Shown here: positions 27,988-38,454 of the stretch, in pieces
Numbering within the stretch: position 1 is the first letter of the stretch
Layout: each line of letters begins with the position of its first letter
NCBI RefSeq assembly: GCF_000160135.1
Contig: NZ_GG729934.1
Span: 128,499-192,498, forward strand
Direction of reading: 5' to 3'
DNA length: 64,000 nucleotides
Source: Oribacterium sp. oral taxon 078 str. F0262
GTDB lineage: Bacteria > Bacillota > Clostridia > Lachnospirales > Lachnospiraceae
Program-made: the position numbers and the translations under genes
Notes under the pieces: model-generated
What the model was told of the DNA's origin: nothing
The model's input: the letters and a program-made list of their open reading frames with translations, nothing else
Database searches by the model: none

Positions 27988-28482
27988 ATGGATAATTATG
28001 TGGAGCATCTAGTAAAGCGGAGAGATCCGGGCTATTTTGCGATCCTGAAGGTCTTTCTGATCGCCCTGGATCTTCTTTTTTTTCTTCTCTTTTTCCGCTT
28101 TCCGCCGGTCTTTCTCCTCCTTCTTTTGTCAGCTGCCGCGACCTATTTCGTCTTTCTCCACGCCCACGTGGAGTATGAGTACCTTTATATCGGCGGAAGC
28201 CTCACGGTGGACAAGATTTTGAACAAAAGCAGCAGGAAGAAGATTCTGGAGACCGGTGCGCCGGAGCTTCTGCTCATTGCGCCGAAGCGTTCGGACGCCG
28301 CAAGGGATGCGCTGCCCTCCGGGGAGAGGGCGGTGGATCTGTCCGGAGACGGAGAAGAGGAGAGGAAGTATCTCTACCTCTATCAGAAGGAGGGGAAAAA
28401 ACGGGCTGTCTATCTCGATATGACGGAGGAGCTTCTCCGGGAGATGAGGATGCACAGTCCGTCAAAGCTCAGGAGGGGATAG
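27988..28482 (+). CDS. DUF6106-like membrane protein
   Basis: A 164-residue protein with two adjacent hydrophobic helices (about residues 20-55) after a conserved-looking DNYVEHLVKRRDP start, then a cytoplasmic domain of about 100 residues with an EYEYLYIGGSLTVDKIL segment. This layout fits DUF6106, a Lachnospiraceae family of unknown function. It sits 48 bases upstream of guaB and may be co-transcribed with it. Confidence 0.75.
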   Translation: MDNYVEHLVKRRDPGYFAILKVFLIALDLLFFLLFFRFPPVFLLLLLSAAATYFVFLHAHVEYEYLYIGGSLTVDKILNKSSRKKILETGAPELLLIAPKRSDAARDALPSGERAVDLSGDGEEERKYLYLYQKEGKKRAVYLDMTEELLREMRMHSPSKLRRG

Positions 28483-29994
<1,512 letters not shown>

Positions 29995-30207
29995 GCTCTC
30001 GGAGAAGAATAGACCCTCTTTTGCCCCGGGATCCGGAGAACGAAGCGATTTTTCCGGATCCCTTATGCGCCTGGGGGCGGGAGAGGACAGGGCGAAGGAG
30101 ATCAACCGGCGGAGAGGGCGGAGAGGACTGCGGCGGAGAGAAGCGCGCATCAGAGGACGCCGCCGTTCGCGGGACAGGGAAGTGCAGCGGGGAAAGGAGC
30201 CTGAGCA

Positions 30208-32208
30208 GTGATCGAAGGATTTTTCAGGGCGGCCGTCGGTACGCCGGAGGTCCGGGTGGCAGATCCCGACTGGAATCGGGAGAGAATCGCGGAGCTTTGC
30301 CGCGAGGCGGCGGAGAAGGGGGCGGGCCTTCTGGTGCTCCCGGAGCTTTGCCTCACGGGCTATACGGCGGGAGACCTCTTTTTGCAGTCAGAGCTTCAGG
30401 AGGGCGCTCTTCGGGCGCTCTCCTGGCTTCTTTCTAAGACGAGAGAGCTTCCGCTTCTCATCGTCCTGGGACTGCCCCTATCCTTCTCGGGAAAGCTCTA
30501 CAACAGCGCCGCCGTTCTCCATCGGGGGCGTGTGCTCGGGTTTGTCCCGAAGAAGAACCTTCCGAATTATTCGGAGTTTTATGAAAGACGATGGTTCAGC
30601 CCTGCGGAAGACGGGATTTTCGAGTATCTCTACCGGGATCCTCTGACGAAGGACTGCTGCTCCCTTCCCTTTGGCATGAGGCTTCTCTTCCAGGCGGAGG
30701 ACCTTCCGGATTTCTGCCTTGCCCTTGAGCTCTGCGAGGACCTTTGGGTCCCGAATCCCCCTTCGACGGAGCACGCCGCTGCGGGAGCCTATCTCATCGC
30801 AAACTGCTCCGCCTCCGATGAGACGGTCGGGAAGGCGGATTACCGAAGAGAGCTGCTCCGCTCTGCGAGCGCGAGGATCTGCGCGGCCTATCTCTATGCC
30901 AATGCGGGAGAGGGGGAGTCCACGCAGGATCTTGTCTTCGGCGGGCAGAGCATGATCGCGGAGAATGGAAGCATCCTTGCGGAGAGCCGGAGATTTACGA
31001 CGGGGCTCACGATCTCGGAGATCGACCTCGAGAGGATCCGGCAGGAAAGGACGAGGCTTGGAACCTATCCGGCGCCGCGCGCGGAGGGCTACCGGAGGAT
31101 TCCCTTCCGCTTCTTCGAGGGAGGCCGTCCCTCCTTCCTTTCGGGGAGCTCCTTTTCCGGGGGTTCCGGGGAAGATGGAAGTCTTTTCCGCCGGATCGAT
31201 CCTCACCCCTTCGTCCCCTCCTCCGGGGAGGAGAGAGCGAGGCGCTGCGAGGAGATCCTGAGCATCCAGGCCCTCGGCCTCAAGAAAAGACTCTCTCATA
31301 TCGGGACGAAACAGGCCGTGCTCGGAATCAGCGGCGGTCTCGATTCCACTCTGGCCCTCCTCGTCACGGCCCGCGCCTTCGATCTTTTGAAAATCCCGAG
31401 AGAGAACATTCTCTCTGTCACAATGCCCGCCTTTGGCACGACGAAACGCACGCTGGACAATGCGAGAAGGCTCACAGAGGCGATCGGCGCCACTCTTCGG
31501 GAGATCGACATCCGCCTCTCTGTGGAGCAGCATTTCCGGGATATCGGGCACGATGCAAAGAAGCGGGATGTCGTCTATGAAAATGCGCAGGCGAGGGAGA
31601 GGACGCAGGTCCTCATGGATCTTTCGAATGCCTGCGGCGGCATTGTCGTAGGCACGGGGGATTTAAGCGAGCTGGCGCTCGGCTATGCGACCTACAACGG
31701 CGACCATATGTCGATGTACGCGGTCAATGCGGGGGTTCCGAAGACCCTGGTCCGGCACCTCGTCCGCTATATCGCCGATATAGAGAAGAGGGGGGCGCTT
31801 TCCGAAACGCTCCTGGATATCCTGGATACTCCGGTCTCCCCCGAGCTCCTTCCGCCCTCCGGGGAAACGATTTCCCAGAAAACGGAGGAACTGGTAGGCC
31901 CCTATGAGCTCCACGACTTCTTCCTCTATCAGATCCTTCGCTTTGGCTTCCGCCCGAAAAAGGTCTATGAGCTCGCCCTCTCGGCTTTTTATGCGGGAGA
32001 CAGCGGAACAAAGCCGCAGTATGAGAGGGAGGAGATCCTTTTTTGGCTGAAAAGCTTTTACCGCCGCTTCTTCTCCCAGCAGTTTAAGAGAAGCTGCCTC
32101 CCGGACGGACCGAAGGTCGGCTCCGTCTCCGTCTCTCCGAGAGGGGATCTCAGGATGCCGAGCGACGCGAGCGCTGCCCTCTGGCTCTCAGAGCTCGAAA
32201 AGCTTTGA
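30208..32208 (+). CDS. nadE: Glutamine-dependent NAD+ synthetase
   Basis: A 666-residue two-domain NAD synthetase. The N-terminal nitrilase-type glutaminase (1-300) has Glu46 (LPELCLTGY), a Lys near 115-116 (VPKKNLPNY) and nucleophile Cys176 (LELCEDLW). The C-terminal ATP-pyrophosphatase domain has SGGLDST at about 373-379 and GTGDLSELALGYATYNGDHMSMY. It amidates deamido-NAD with ammonia from glutamine. The GTG start has AAAGGAG eight bases upstream. It follows guaB by about 210 bases. Confidence 0.96.
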   Translation: MIEGFFRAAVGTPEVRVADPDWNRERIAELCREAAEKGAGLLVLPELCLTGYTAGDLFLQSELQEGALRALSWLLSKTRELPLLIVLGLPLSFSGKLYNSAAVLHRGRVLGFVPKKNLPNYSEFYERRWFSPAEDGIFEYLYRDPLTKDCCSLPFGMRLLFQAEDLPDFCLALELCEDLWVPNPPSTEHAAAGAYLIANCSASDETVGKADYRRELLRSASARICAAYLYANAGEGESTQDLVFGGQSMIAENGSILAESRRFTTGLTISEIDLERIRQERTRLGTYPAPRAEGYRRIPFRFFEGGRPSFLSGSSFSGGSGEDGSLFRRIDPHPFVPSSGEERARRCEEILSIQALGLKKRLSHIGTKQAVLGISGGLDSTLALLVTARAFDLLKIPRENILSVTMPAFGTTKRTLDNARRLTEAIGATLREIDIRLSVEQHFRDIGHDAKKRDVVYENAQARERTQVLMDLSNACGGIVVGTGDLSELALGYATYNGDHMSMYAVNAGVPKTLVRHLVRYIADIEKRGALSETLLDILDTPVSPELLPPSGETISQKTEELVGPYELHDFFLYQILRFGFRPKKVYELALSAFYAGDSGTKPQYEREEILFWLKSFYRRFFSQQFKRSCLPDGPKVGSVSVSPRGDLRMPSDASAALWLSELEKL

Positions 32209-32449
32209 TTCCGGCTGCCTTCCTCGTACTTTTGGATCAGTCCCGTTAAGCGGCCCAGGGCGAAGGAGCCCGCCTATGTGAAATCGCGGAACACCGGGCC
32301 CTGTCCGGGAAATACTCCTCCGGATAAGTGCATCTTCATCTTAATTTAATTTATTAGAGGTGGAAAAAGCGGCGGGGCGAAAGAGCGGCAGAGCCACTTT
32401 TTACGCTCTGTCTGCGGAATTCGAATCCCATCGGCGCAGCGAGAGCATC
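32209..32449. other. Non-coding gap after nadE
   Basis: No gene seen. An AT-rich patch (TTAATTTAATTTATTAG) lies near 32340-32356. The downstream promoter is listed separately. Confidence 0.4.
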
Positions 32450-32478
32450 TTGCTAAAAATAGTAATCTTTGTTATAAT
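32450..32478 (+). promoter_or_regulatory. Promoter of the SpoU-type methyltransferase-argF operon
   Basis: TTGCTA (32450-32455) and TATAAT (32473-32478) separated by 17 bases, 60 bases before the start codon. Confidence 0.75.
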
Positions 32479-32538
32479 TAGTTGCTCTCCGCGGATTTTT
32501 CGGGGAGATTTCGGCTGTTTCCGCATTATGGAGAGTGG

Positions 32539-33312
32539 ATGAGAATTACATCTTTTTCAAACCGGATGATCCGGGAGGTCCGGGAGCTTTTGCAGAAGCC
32601 GAGAGCGCGGCAGAAAGCCGGACTCTTTGTCTCGGAGGGAGAGAGGCTCTGCCGGGAGATCCCGAAAGATTTGGTCGAGAGAGTCTTCCTCTCCGATTCC
32701 TACCGGGGATCCCTTCCGGCGGGATTTCGCCCGAAGGACCATACTCTGATCCGCGTGCCGGATGAGCTCATGGCCCATATCTCCGATACGAAGCACAGCC
32801 AGGGGATCCTTGTCCTGGTCCGCATGCTGCCGGAGCGGGTCCTCTCCGGGGATTTTTTCCTGCTTCTGGAATCCCTGCAGGATCCCGGGAATCTCGGCAC
32901 TATTTTCCGCCTCGCGGAGGCGGCGGGGGTGAACGGGATCTACATGAGCTCGGACTGCGCGGACATCTACTCTCCGAAGCTTGTCCGCTCCACGATGGGA
33001 TCTCTCTACCGCCTTCCCTTTCGGATCGTTCCGGATCTCAAGGAGACGATAGCGGAGCTGAAAAAGAAGGGCGTCCGCTGCTTTGCGTCGCATCTCCTCG
33101 GAGAGAAGGCGCACTATGACTGTGATTTTCGTTCACCGACGGCCTTTCTCATCGGAAATGAGGGCAGGGGGCTGAGTCCGGAGCTTTCGGAGGCTGCGGA
33201 TATTCGTCTCCGGATCCCCATGAAGGGAGGAGTGGAGTCCCTGAACGCGGCCGCGGCTGCGGCGATCCTGTCCTATGAGACTCTCAGACAGCGGGAGAAA
33301 CAGGAGAACTAG
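32539..33312 (+). CDS. TrmH/SpoU-family RNA 2'-O-methyltransferase
   Basis: A 257-residue SPOUT methyltransferase. The N-terminal SpoU substrate-binding domain (about 5-95) precedes the knotted catalytic domain, whose motifs are LLESLQDPGNLGTIFRLAEAAG, FLIGNEGRGLSPE and IPMKGGVESLNAAAAAAI. It uses S-adenosylmethionine to methylate a ribose in rRNA or tRNA; the exact target cannot be told. The ATG with GGAG five bases upstream is preferred over a longer frame. argF begins 18 bases after its stop. Confidence 0.9.
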   Translation: MRITSFSNRMIREVRELLQKPRARQKAGLFVSEGERLCREIPKDLVERVFLSDSYRGSLPAGFRPKDHTLIRVPDELMAHISDTKHSQGILVLVRMLPERVLSGDFFLLLESLQDPGNLGTIFRLAEAAGVNGIYMSSDCADIYSPKLVRSTMGSLYRLPFRIVPDLKETIAELKKKGVRCFASHLLGEKAHYDCDFRSPTAFLIGNEGRGLSPELSEAADIRLRIPMKGGVESLNAAAAAAILSYETLRQREKQEN

Positions 33313-33330
33313 GCGGAAAAAGGAGGGTAC

Positions 33331-34344
33331 ATGCTTAAGCTATCTGGCAGAGATTTTCTGAAGCTTTTGGATTTCACGGCGGAGGAGATCCGCTATCTTC
33401 TGGACCTCGCAAAGAGGCTGAAGGCGGAGAAAAAGGCCGCCCGCAGCGATGGAAGGCCCATACACGGGGTCAGCTTTCAGGGAAAGAATATCGCCCTCAT
33501 TTTCGAAAAGAACTCCACCAGGACCCGCTGCGCCTTCGAGGTTGCGGCGCGGGATCTGAACCTCGGGACTACCTTCCTGAGTCCGGAGGGCTCTCAGATC
33601 GGAAAAAAGGAGAGCATCGAAGATACAGCGCGGGTTCTGAGCCGCATGTATGACGGCATAGAGTACCGGGGATTCGAACAGGCGAAGGTAGAAGAGCTCG
33701 CCCGCTTCTCCTCGGTCCCGGTATGGAACGGATTGAGCAATGAATTTCATCCCACGCAGCTTCTGGCGGATCTCCTCACCATCGAGGAGCATATCGGGAG
33801 GCTCAAGGGGCTCAGGCTCTCTTATCTCGGGGATGCCCGCTATAACATGGGGAATTCCTATATGGTTGCCTGCGCGAAGATGGGGATGCACTACACGGCC
33901 TGCTGCCCGGAGGAGTATTTCCCGGATATCGAGCTTGTGAAGCAATGCCAGAGTATCGCGGAGGAGAGCGGGGGCTCGATCTCTCTCTCGGAATCCGTCG
34001 AGAAGGGCTGCCGAAATGCGGATGTGATCGCGACCGATGTCTGGGTATCCATGGGAGAGCCCGCGGAGCTTTGGCAGAAGAGAATCTACGACCTCATGCC
34101 CTACCAGGTCAATGAGAAGGCCTTCTCCTATGCGAAGCCGGAGGCGATCTTTCTCCACTGCCTGCCCTCCTTCCACAATACCAGGACGGAAATCGGCGCG
34201 GAGATCTATGAAAAGTACGGGATCTCGGAGATGGAGGTGACGGACCGGATCTTTGAATCGGAGCGCTCCGTGGTCTTTGACGAAGCGGAGAACCGCATGC
34301 ATACCATTAAAGCGGTCGTTTACGCGACGCTCGGAGGAATCTGA
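33331..34344 (+). CDS. argF: Ornithine carbamoyltransferase
   Basis: OTCase, 337 residues, makes citrulline from ornithine and carbamoyl phosphate. The carbamoyl-phosphate site STRTRCAFE is near residue 57, HPTQ follows near 135, and the ornithine-binding FLHCLPSFHNT near 272. The sequence does not separate the anabolic ArgF from the catabolic ArcB, and no other arginine genes flank it. AAAGGAGGG precedes the ATG. The next small gene overlaps its stop by one base. Confidence 0.95.
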   Translation: MLKLSGRDFLKLLDFTAEEIRYLLDLAKRLKAEKKAARSDGRPIHGVSFQGKNIALIFEKNSTRTRCAFEVAARDLNLGTTFLSPEGSQIGKKESIEDTARVLSRMYDGIEYRGFEQAKVEELARFSSVPVWNGLSNEFHPTQLLADLLTIEEHIGRLKGLRLSYLGDARYNMGNSYMVACAKMGMHYTACCPEEYFPDIELVKQCQSIAEESGGSISLSESVEKGCRNADVIATDVWVSMGEPAELWQKRIYDLMPYQVNEKAFSYAKPEAIFLHCLPSFHNTRTEIGAEIYEKYGISEMEVTDRIFESERSVVFDEAENRMHTIKAVVYATLGGI

Positions 34345-34643
34345 TGCAGCAGCTTCACAGCGGCTCGAGAGGAAGCGGAAGAAAGCTGGACATCATCCAT
34401 ATTGTACTGGGGATCCTGATCCTCGTCATGGCGGCGCTGGCATTTCTCGACCCCGAACAGAACATGATGCTCTTCCCGCTCATCTTCCTGACAGCGGCGC
34501 TTCTCCGACTGATCAGCGCGGGCTATACCATCATACAGCTTCCCCACGAAAAAAAACGAAGAGCCCGCATCGCATTCGACATCATCACCGGAATACTGCT
34601 GCTTCTCCTCACCGCCATATCCGCTGTGGAGATATGGCGATAA
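34344..34643 (+). CDS. Small three-helix membrane protein (DUF6637-like)
   Basis: A 99-residue protein with hydrophobic helices at about residues 18-36, 43-62 and 79-97 and a basic loop KKRRARI between the last two. The layout is like the DUF6637 family of Lachnospiraceae, function unknown; this assignment is from memory and tentative. Its ATG shares the final A of the argF TGA, so it is translationally coupled to argF. Confidence 0.65.
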   Translation: MQQLHSGSRGSGRKLDIIHIVLGILILVMAALAFLDPEQNMMLFPLIFLTAALLRLISAGYTIIQLPHEKKRRARIAFDIITGILLLLLTAISAVEIWR

Positions 34644-34792
34644 AAGCCGCAAGTGCAGAAATCCCCCCTCTCTCCCGCGCGGGGCGCACAGCGGACCGAA
34701 GCGGGAGAGAGGGGGGATTTCTATAGGGCGGCCGCCCGGCAGCGAGGCGAAGCGTCGAAGACGCGGAGCGGAGCTGGCGCACTTGCGGCTTT
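34643..34792. repeat. Nested long inverted repeats downstream of argF
   Basis: An inner perfect 20-bp stem pairs 34659-34678 with 34701-34720 around a 22-base loop. An outer 14-bp pairing joins AAAGCCGCAAGTGC (34643-34656) to GCACTTGCGGCTTT (34779-34792). The inner stem starts 16 bases after the small gene stop and could act as a terminator, but no long T-tract follows. The outer arm is part of the adjacent tandem repeat. Confidence 0.8.
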
Positions 34793-34999
34793 AGGGATCA
34801 CCCTTCCGCGCGGCGCAAAGAAGCTGCCCGGCAGCGAGGCGGAGCGTCGAAGACGCGAAGCGGAGCTGGTGCACTTGCGGCTTTGAGGAAATACCCTTCC
34901 GCGCGGCGCAAAGAAGCCGCCCGACAGCGAGGCGAAGCGTCGAAGACGCGAAGCGGAGCTGGCGCACTTGCGGCTTTGAGGAAATGCCCTCCTATGCGG
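34731..34999. repeat. Three tandem copies of a 92-93 bp repeat
   Basis: Copies start near 34734, 34826 and 34919. Each contains CAGCGAGGCGAAGCGTCG-like sequence with an internal GCGTC-GAA-GACGC hairpin, GAGCTGGCGCACTTGCGG, and (first two copies) CCTTCCGCGCGGCGCAAAG. Copies differ at only a few positions. Open frames through the repeats on both strands look like by-products of the repeat rather than proteins. Confidence 0.85.
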
Positions 35000-35043
35000 G
35001 GGAAGCGGCCATATCATAAATTACTTTTTCGAAAGAGAGAGGA

Positions 35044-36210
35044 GTGGGGGAAATCTTGGAGAGGGAAGAATTACTGAAAAAAATAGAGAAGATCTGCGTA
35101 AAGGCGAGGGCGAACAAAAATGCCATCGACATGAGCGAGATCCTGGAATCCTTTCGACAGTCGGGGCTCAGCGAGGAGCAGATGGACAACGTGGTCCGCC
35201 TGATCGAAAACAGAAAGATAGAGATCAACCCGGTGGTGGATGAGGCCGCGATCAAGGATCTGGAGGCCGGAAAGGCGAAGGCTTCCCCGGATGATGAGCT
35301 TCTTCCCCTCGATGATGAAAGCTTTCTGAAGGAGGAGAGCGAGGAGATCGATCTCGACGCGGTAGATCTTCTGGAGGGCATCGGCACAGAGGACCCGGTC
35401 CGCATGTACTTAAAGGAGATCGGCACGGTCTCCCTTCTCAGCGCAGAGGAGGAGTATGCCCTTGCGATCCGGAAGCAGCAGGGAGACGAGGCGGCGAAGC
35501 AGAGACTCATCGAAGCGAATCTGCGCCTCGTGGTATCCATCGCAAAGCGCTATACGGGCCGCGGGATGAGCTTTCTGGACCTCGTGCAGGAGGGGAATCT
35601 CGGCCTCATCAAGGGAGTCGAGAAGTTCGACCCGGAAAAGGGCTTCAAGCTCTCCACCTATGCCACCTGGTGGATCCGGCAGTCCGTGACGAGGGCGCTG
35701 GCGGACCAGGCGAGGACGATCCGCGTGCCGGTCCACATGGTGGAGACCATCAATAAGATGTCAAAGATGCAGAGGAAGCTCACGCTGGAGCTCGGCTACG
35801 AGCCCTCTGTAAAGGAGCTGGCGGAGCATCTCGACATGAGCGAGGACAAGGTCCAGGAAATCATGCAGATCGCGAGAGAGCCGGCCTCTTTGGAGACGCC
35901 GATCGGAGAGGAGGACGACTCCAACCTCGGAGACTTCGTCGCGGACGCCAATGTTCTCACGCCGGAGAGCAATGTCGAGGCCGTCATGCTCCGGGAGCAC
36001 ATCGACTCGCTCCTCGGGGACCTAAAGGAGCGGGAGCGGCAGGTCATTGTCCTCCGTTTCGGCCTGGAGGACGGACATCCCAGGACGCTGGAGGAGGTCG
36101 GGAAGGAATTCAATGTCACGAGGGAAAGGATCCGGCAGATCGAGGCGAAGGCACTCCGGAAGCTGAGAAATCCTGTCCGCTCCAAGCGAATCCGGGACTT
36201 CCTCACATGA
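35044..36210 (+). CDS. rpoD: Primary sigma factor RpoD (SigA)
   Basis: The housekeeping sigma-70 factor, 388 residues. Region 1.1-like helices (about 5-55) and an acidic linker precede region 1.2 ([11 protein letters not shown]), region 2 ([19 protein letters not shown], then the -10 recognition part [14 protein letters not shown]), region 3 and region 4 with the -35 helix-turn-helix [20 protein letters not shown]. Its promoters match the TTGACA/TATAAT elements found here. The GTG start is weakly supported; a TTG 12 bases later with AGGAG at 11 bases is the alternative. queH overlaps its stop. Confidence 0.96.
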   Translation: MGEILEREELLKKIEKICVKARANKNAIDMSEILESFRQSGLSEEQMDNVVRLIENRKIEINPVVDEAAIKDLEAGKAKASPDDELLPLDDESFLKEESEEIDLDAVDLLEGIGTEDPVRMYLKEIGTVSLLSAEEEYALAIRKQQGDEAAKQRLIEANLRLVVSIAKRYTGRGMSFLDLVQEGNLGLIKGVEKFDPEKGFKLSTYATWWIRQSVTRALADQARTIRVPVHMVETINKMSKMQRKLTLELGYEPSVKELAEHLDMSEDKVQEIMQIAREPASLETPIGEEDDSNLGDFVADANVLTPESNVEAVMLREHIDSLLGDLKERERQVIVLRFGLEDGHPRTLEEVGKEFNVTRERIRQIEAKALRKLRNPVRSKRIRDFLT

Positions 36211-36890
36211 GGCGAAACGGAGAGCCCTCCTGCGCGGGGGCGAAGGAGAATTTTCAGAAGCGTCTCGACCGCATTCTGGAGGAGATCTCGGAAAAGGGGG
36301 AGCGGAAGAGGCTCCTTCTCCACGCCTGCTGTGCCCCCTGCTCCAGCGCCGTCCTCGAGTACCTGAGCCGTTACTTTCAGATCACGATTCTCTTCTATAA
36401 TCCGAATATCGAGACAGAAGAGGAATACCTCCGCCGGGCGGGGGAGCTGAAGAGGCTGCTTTTGGAGATGGGACTTTCTGAGATTCGGCTCCTGCTCTCT
36501 TCCTACCGGCATGAGGAATTTCTCGCGGTATCCAGAGGGCTCGAGCGGGAGCCCGAGCGGGGAAAGCGCTGTCGGGAGTGCTTTCGCCTCCGCCTGGAAA
36601 AGACGGCGGAGGAGGAGAGACGCCTGGAGCTTCAGGGAGAGCACTTCGACTACTTCTGTACGACGCTCTCCCTCTCTCCCCTGAAGGATGCCGCTCTTCT
36701 GAACCGTCTCGGGACGGAAATCGCGGAGAGACAGGGCCTCCATTACCTGCCTTCTGATTTCAAGAAGGGAAACCGCTTTCTGCGGAGTGTCCAGCTCTCG
36801 AAGGAATATTCCCTCTATCGGCAGGACTACTGCGGCTGCGAGTTCTCCCGGGAGGAGGCCATGAGAAGGAGGGCTCCCTCCGTTTCCTGA
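36207..36890 (+). CDS. queH: Epoxyqueuosine reductase QueH
   Basis: QueH (formerly DUF208), 227 residues, performs the last step of queuosine synthesis in tRNA, reducing epoxyqueuosine. The metal and cluster-binding cysteines are visible in HACCAPCS (near residue 39), KRCRECF (about 120) and DYCGCEFS (about 213). The ATG overlaps the rpoD stop (ATGA), so it is coupled to rpoD. The rest of the queuosine pathway is not in the window. Confidence 0.93.
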   Translation: MRRNGEPSCAGAKENFQKRLDRILEEISEKGERKRLLLHACCAPCSSAVLEYLSRYFQITILFYNPNIETEEEYLRRAGELKRLLLEMGLSEIRLLLSSYRHEEFLAVSRGLEREPERGKRCRECFRLRLEKTAEEERRLELQGEHFDYFCTTLSLSPLKDAALLNRLGTEIAERQGLHYLPSDFKKGNRFLRSVQLSKEYSLYRQDYCGCEFSREEAMRRRAPSVS

Positions 36891-36897
36891 GCCTTTC

Positions 36898-36926
36898 TTG
36901 ACAAAGAACTTTCCGCGAAGTATCAT
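36898..36926 (+). promoter_or_regulatory. Promoter of the HPr gene
   Basis: TTGACA (36898-36903) and TATCAT (36921-36926) with a 17-base spacer, 28 bases before the ATG. Confidence 0.8.
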
Positions 36927-36954
36927 GAAAAAAAGTCCAGAAAGAGGGAACGGT

Positions 36955-37254
36955 ATGGTAAGCAAAGAAGTGAAAGTCGTCAATGAATCGGGGCTTCATT
37001 TACGGCCCGCCGGGGTTTTGACGCAGACCTGCATTCGTTTTAAGAGTAATATCATCCTGCATTACGGGGAGAGAAATATCGTCGGGAAATCTGTTCTTAA
37101 TGTGATGGCGGCCGGGGTGAAGAGAGGCGCGGTCCTCACGGTGGAATGCACGGGACCGGACGAGGCGGAGGCGCTCGATGCGGTTTGTCATGCGATTGAG
37201 ACGGGGCTTGGCGAGGGGATCGCGGAGGAAAACGGCGGACCGGCCTCTTCATAA
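36955..37254 (+). CDS. ptsH: HPr-family phosphocarrier protein
   Basis: A 99-residue HPr. His15 in GLHLRPAG is the PEP/EI phosphorylation site and Ser46 in GKSVLNVM is the HPr-kinase site, so it can serve both sugar uptake by the PTS and CcpA-dependent catabolite control. The tail is slightly longer than usual (GEGIAEENGGPASS). AGAGGGA five bases before the ATG decides the start over an upstream in-frame ATG that lies inside the promoter. EI (ptsI) is not adjacent. Confidence 0.9.
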   Translation: MVSKEVKVVNESGLHLRPAGVLTQTCIRFKSNIILHYGERNIVGKSVLNVMAAGVKRGAVLTVECTGPDEAEALDAVCHAIETGLGEGIAEENGGPASS

Positions 37255-37361
37255 AATTCTCATAAAAGAAAGGATGAGAAAGGACTCCTCGGGAAAAAGA
37301 AGAGAGGGTGATTCTCCGGAATAAAGAAGAGAAAAGATTCTCCGAGATCATAAAACATCAA
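37255..37361. other. Short spacer after HPr
   Basis: An A/G-rich spacer containing no gene, between the HPr stop and its terminator. Confidence 0.4.
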
Positions 37362-37410
37362 AGAGGGCAGGAGCCGGGATCGTATCCGAAGCTCCTGCTC
37401 TTTCTATTTC
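37362..37410 (+). terminator. Terminator of the HPr gene
   Basis: The stem GCAGGAGC/GCTCCTGC is extended by AGAG/CTCT and has a nested CGGAT-type pairing in the loop. It is followed by TTTCTATTTC. Confidence 0.75.
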
Positions 37411-37602
37411 ATTTGTTTTCCTTCTCCTGCTCTTTCCCTTTGCCCTCAGGGGTCCTATGCCCCCTTTCATGCTCCCTTTAGATTACAACTACAACAATTT
37501 AAGTGCTGTTCTTAAAGTCTTATGCCCTATCTGCGCTCCCTGAGAGACAGCACCCAAGCGGGAAGCCGATGAGGATGAGATCCGACTGCTTTCCGGAAGG
37601 AT
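37411..37602. other. Non-coding spacer between convergent HPr and Mrp genes
   Basis: No gene seen. A T- and C-rich stretch (CTTTCTATTTC to CCTTCTCCTGC) and ACAACTACAACAATTT occur without clear structure. Confidence 0.4.
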
Positions 37603-38454
37603 CTATAAGAGAGCCTCCACTGCCCGGACGGCGTCATTTATGGGGCTGAGATCGATGGATTCCACCGCACCGCAGTCCATGTATTCGGCATTTTTCGGAT
37701 CGAGGGGGAGCTTTGCGAGAAGGCGGAGCCCCTCCCTCTCTGCGGCTTCCTCAATATGACTTTCTCCAAAGACCTGGATTTTCTCACCGCAGTGCGGACA
37801 GAGAAGATAGGACATATTTTCGATCAGACCGAGGATCGGGATATTCATCTTCTTTGCCATATTGACCGCCTTTGTGACGATCATGGAGACCAGCTCCTGG
37901 GGAGAGCTCACGATGATGATCCCGTCCAGCGGAAGGGACTGAAAGACAGTGAGCGGCACATCTCCGGTCCCCGGCGGCATATCCACGAAGAGGAAATCGA
38001 TCTCCTTCCAGAGCACCTCCTCCCAGAACTGCTTCACCGCGCCTGCGATCATGGCGCCCCTCCAGATCACGGGATCCGTCTCATTTTCGAGGAGAAGATT
38101 CGTGGAAATGATCTCCACGCCGTTTGCACTCCGGTCCGGGAGCATCAGCTTCCCGTCCTCCGAGATGCCGATGCCGTCGTTTGCGATGCCGAAGGCCTTA
38201 GGGATGGAGGGGCCGGTGATATCCGCATCGATGATGCCGGTCCGAAAGCCGTCCCGATTGGTCCCGCAGGCAAGAAGAGAGGTGACGGTAGACTTCCCGA
38301 CCCCTCCCTTCCCGGATACGACGCCGATCAGCTTTTTTACGCTGCTCCCGGGGGCCAGTTTCGATTTGGGAATCCCCCCCTGCCGGGAGGGACAATTACT
38401 TCCGCAGGAGCTGCAGTCGGAACTGCAGCCCGAAGGATTCTCTTGCTCGCTCAT
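37603..38454 (-). CDS. Mrp/NBP35-family iron-sulfur carrier ATPase
   Basis: A 283-residue P-loop ATPase of the Mrp/ApbC/NBP35 family that carries and transfers Fe-S clusters. The deviant Walker A GKGGVGKST is near residue 49, switch motifs DADITGPSIP and DMPPGTGDVPL follow, and CPHCG (about 220) is the cluster-bridging CxxC. An N-terminal Cys-rich segment (CSSDCSSCGSNC, residues 10-21) resembles the ferredoxin-like extension of NBP35 types. Its ATG overlaps the LysR stop (ATGA). Confidence 0.92.
   Translation of the reverse strand: MSEQENPSGCSSDCSSCGSNCPSRQGGIPKSKLAPGSSVKKLIGVVSGKGGVGKSTVTSLLACGTNRDGFRTGIIDADITGPSIPKAFGIANDGIGISEDGKLMLPDRSANGVEIISTNLLLENETDPVIWRGAMIAGAVKQFWEEVLWKEIDFLFVDMPPGTGDVPLTVFQSLPLDGIIIVSSPQELVSMIVTKAVNMAKKMNIPILGLIENMSYLLCPHCGEKIQVFGESHIEEAAEREGLRLLAKLPLDPKNAEYMDCGAVESIDLSPINDAVRAVEALL

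Noticed and set aside
30021-30437. Gly/Arg-rich frame overlapping the start of nadE
   Set aside because: Wrong frame relative to nadE, low-complexity product and no ribosome site.
34653-35077. Open frames across the tandem repeats on both strands (repeats of GEASKTRSGAGALAAL or CASSASRLRRFASL)
   Set aside because: The frames follow the DNA repeat, change phase between copies and lack ribosome sites. The repeat structure explains them.
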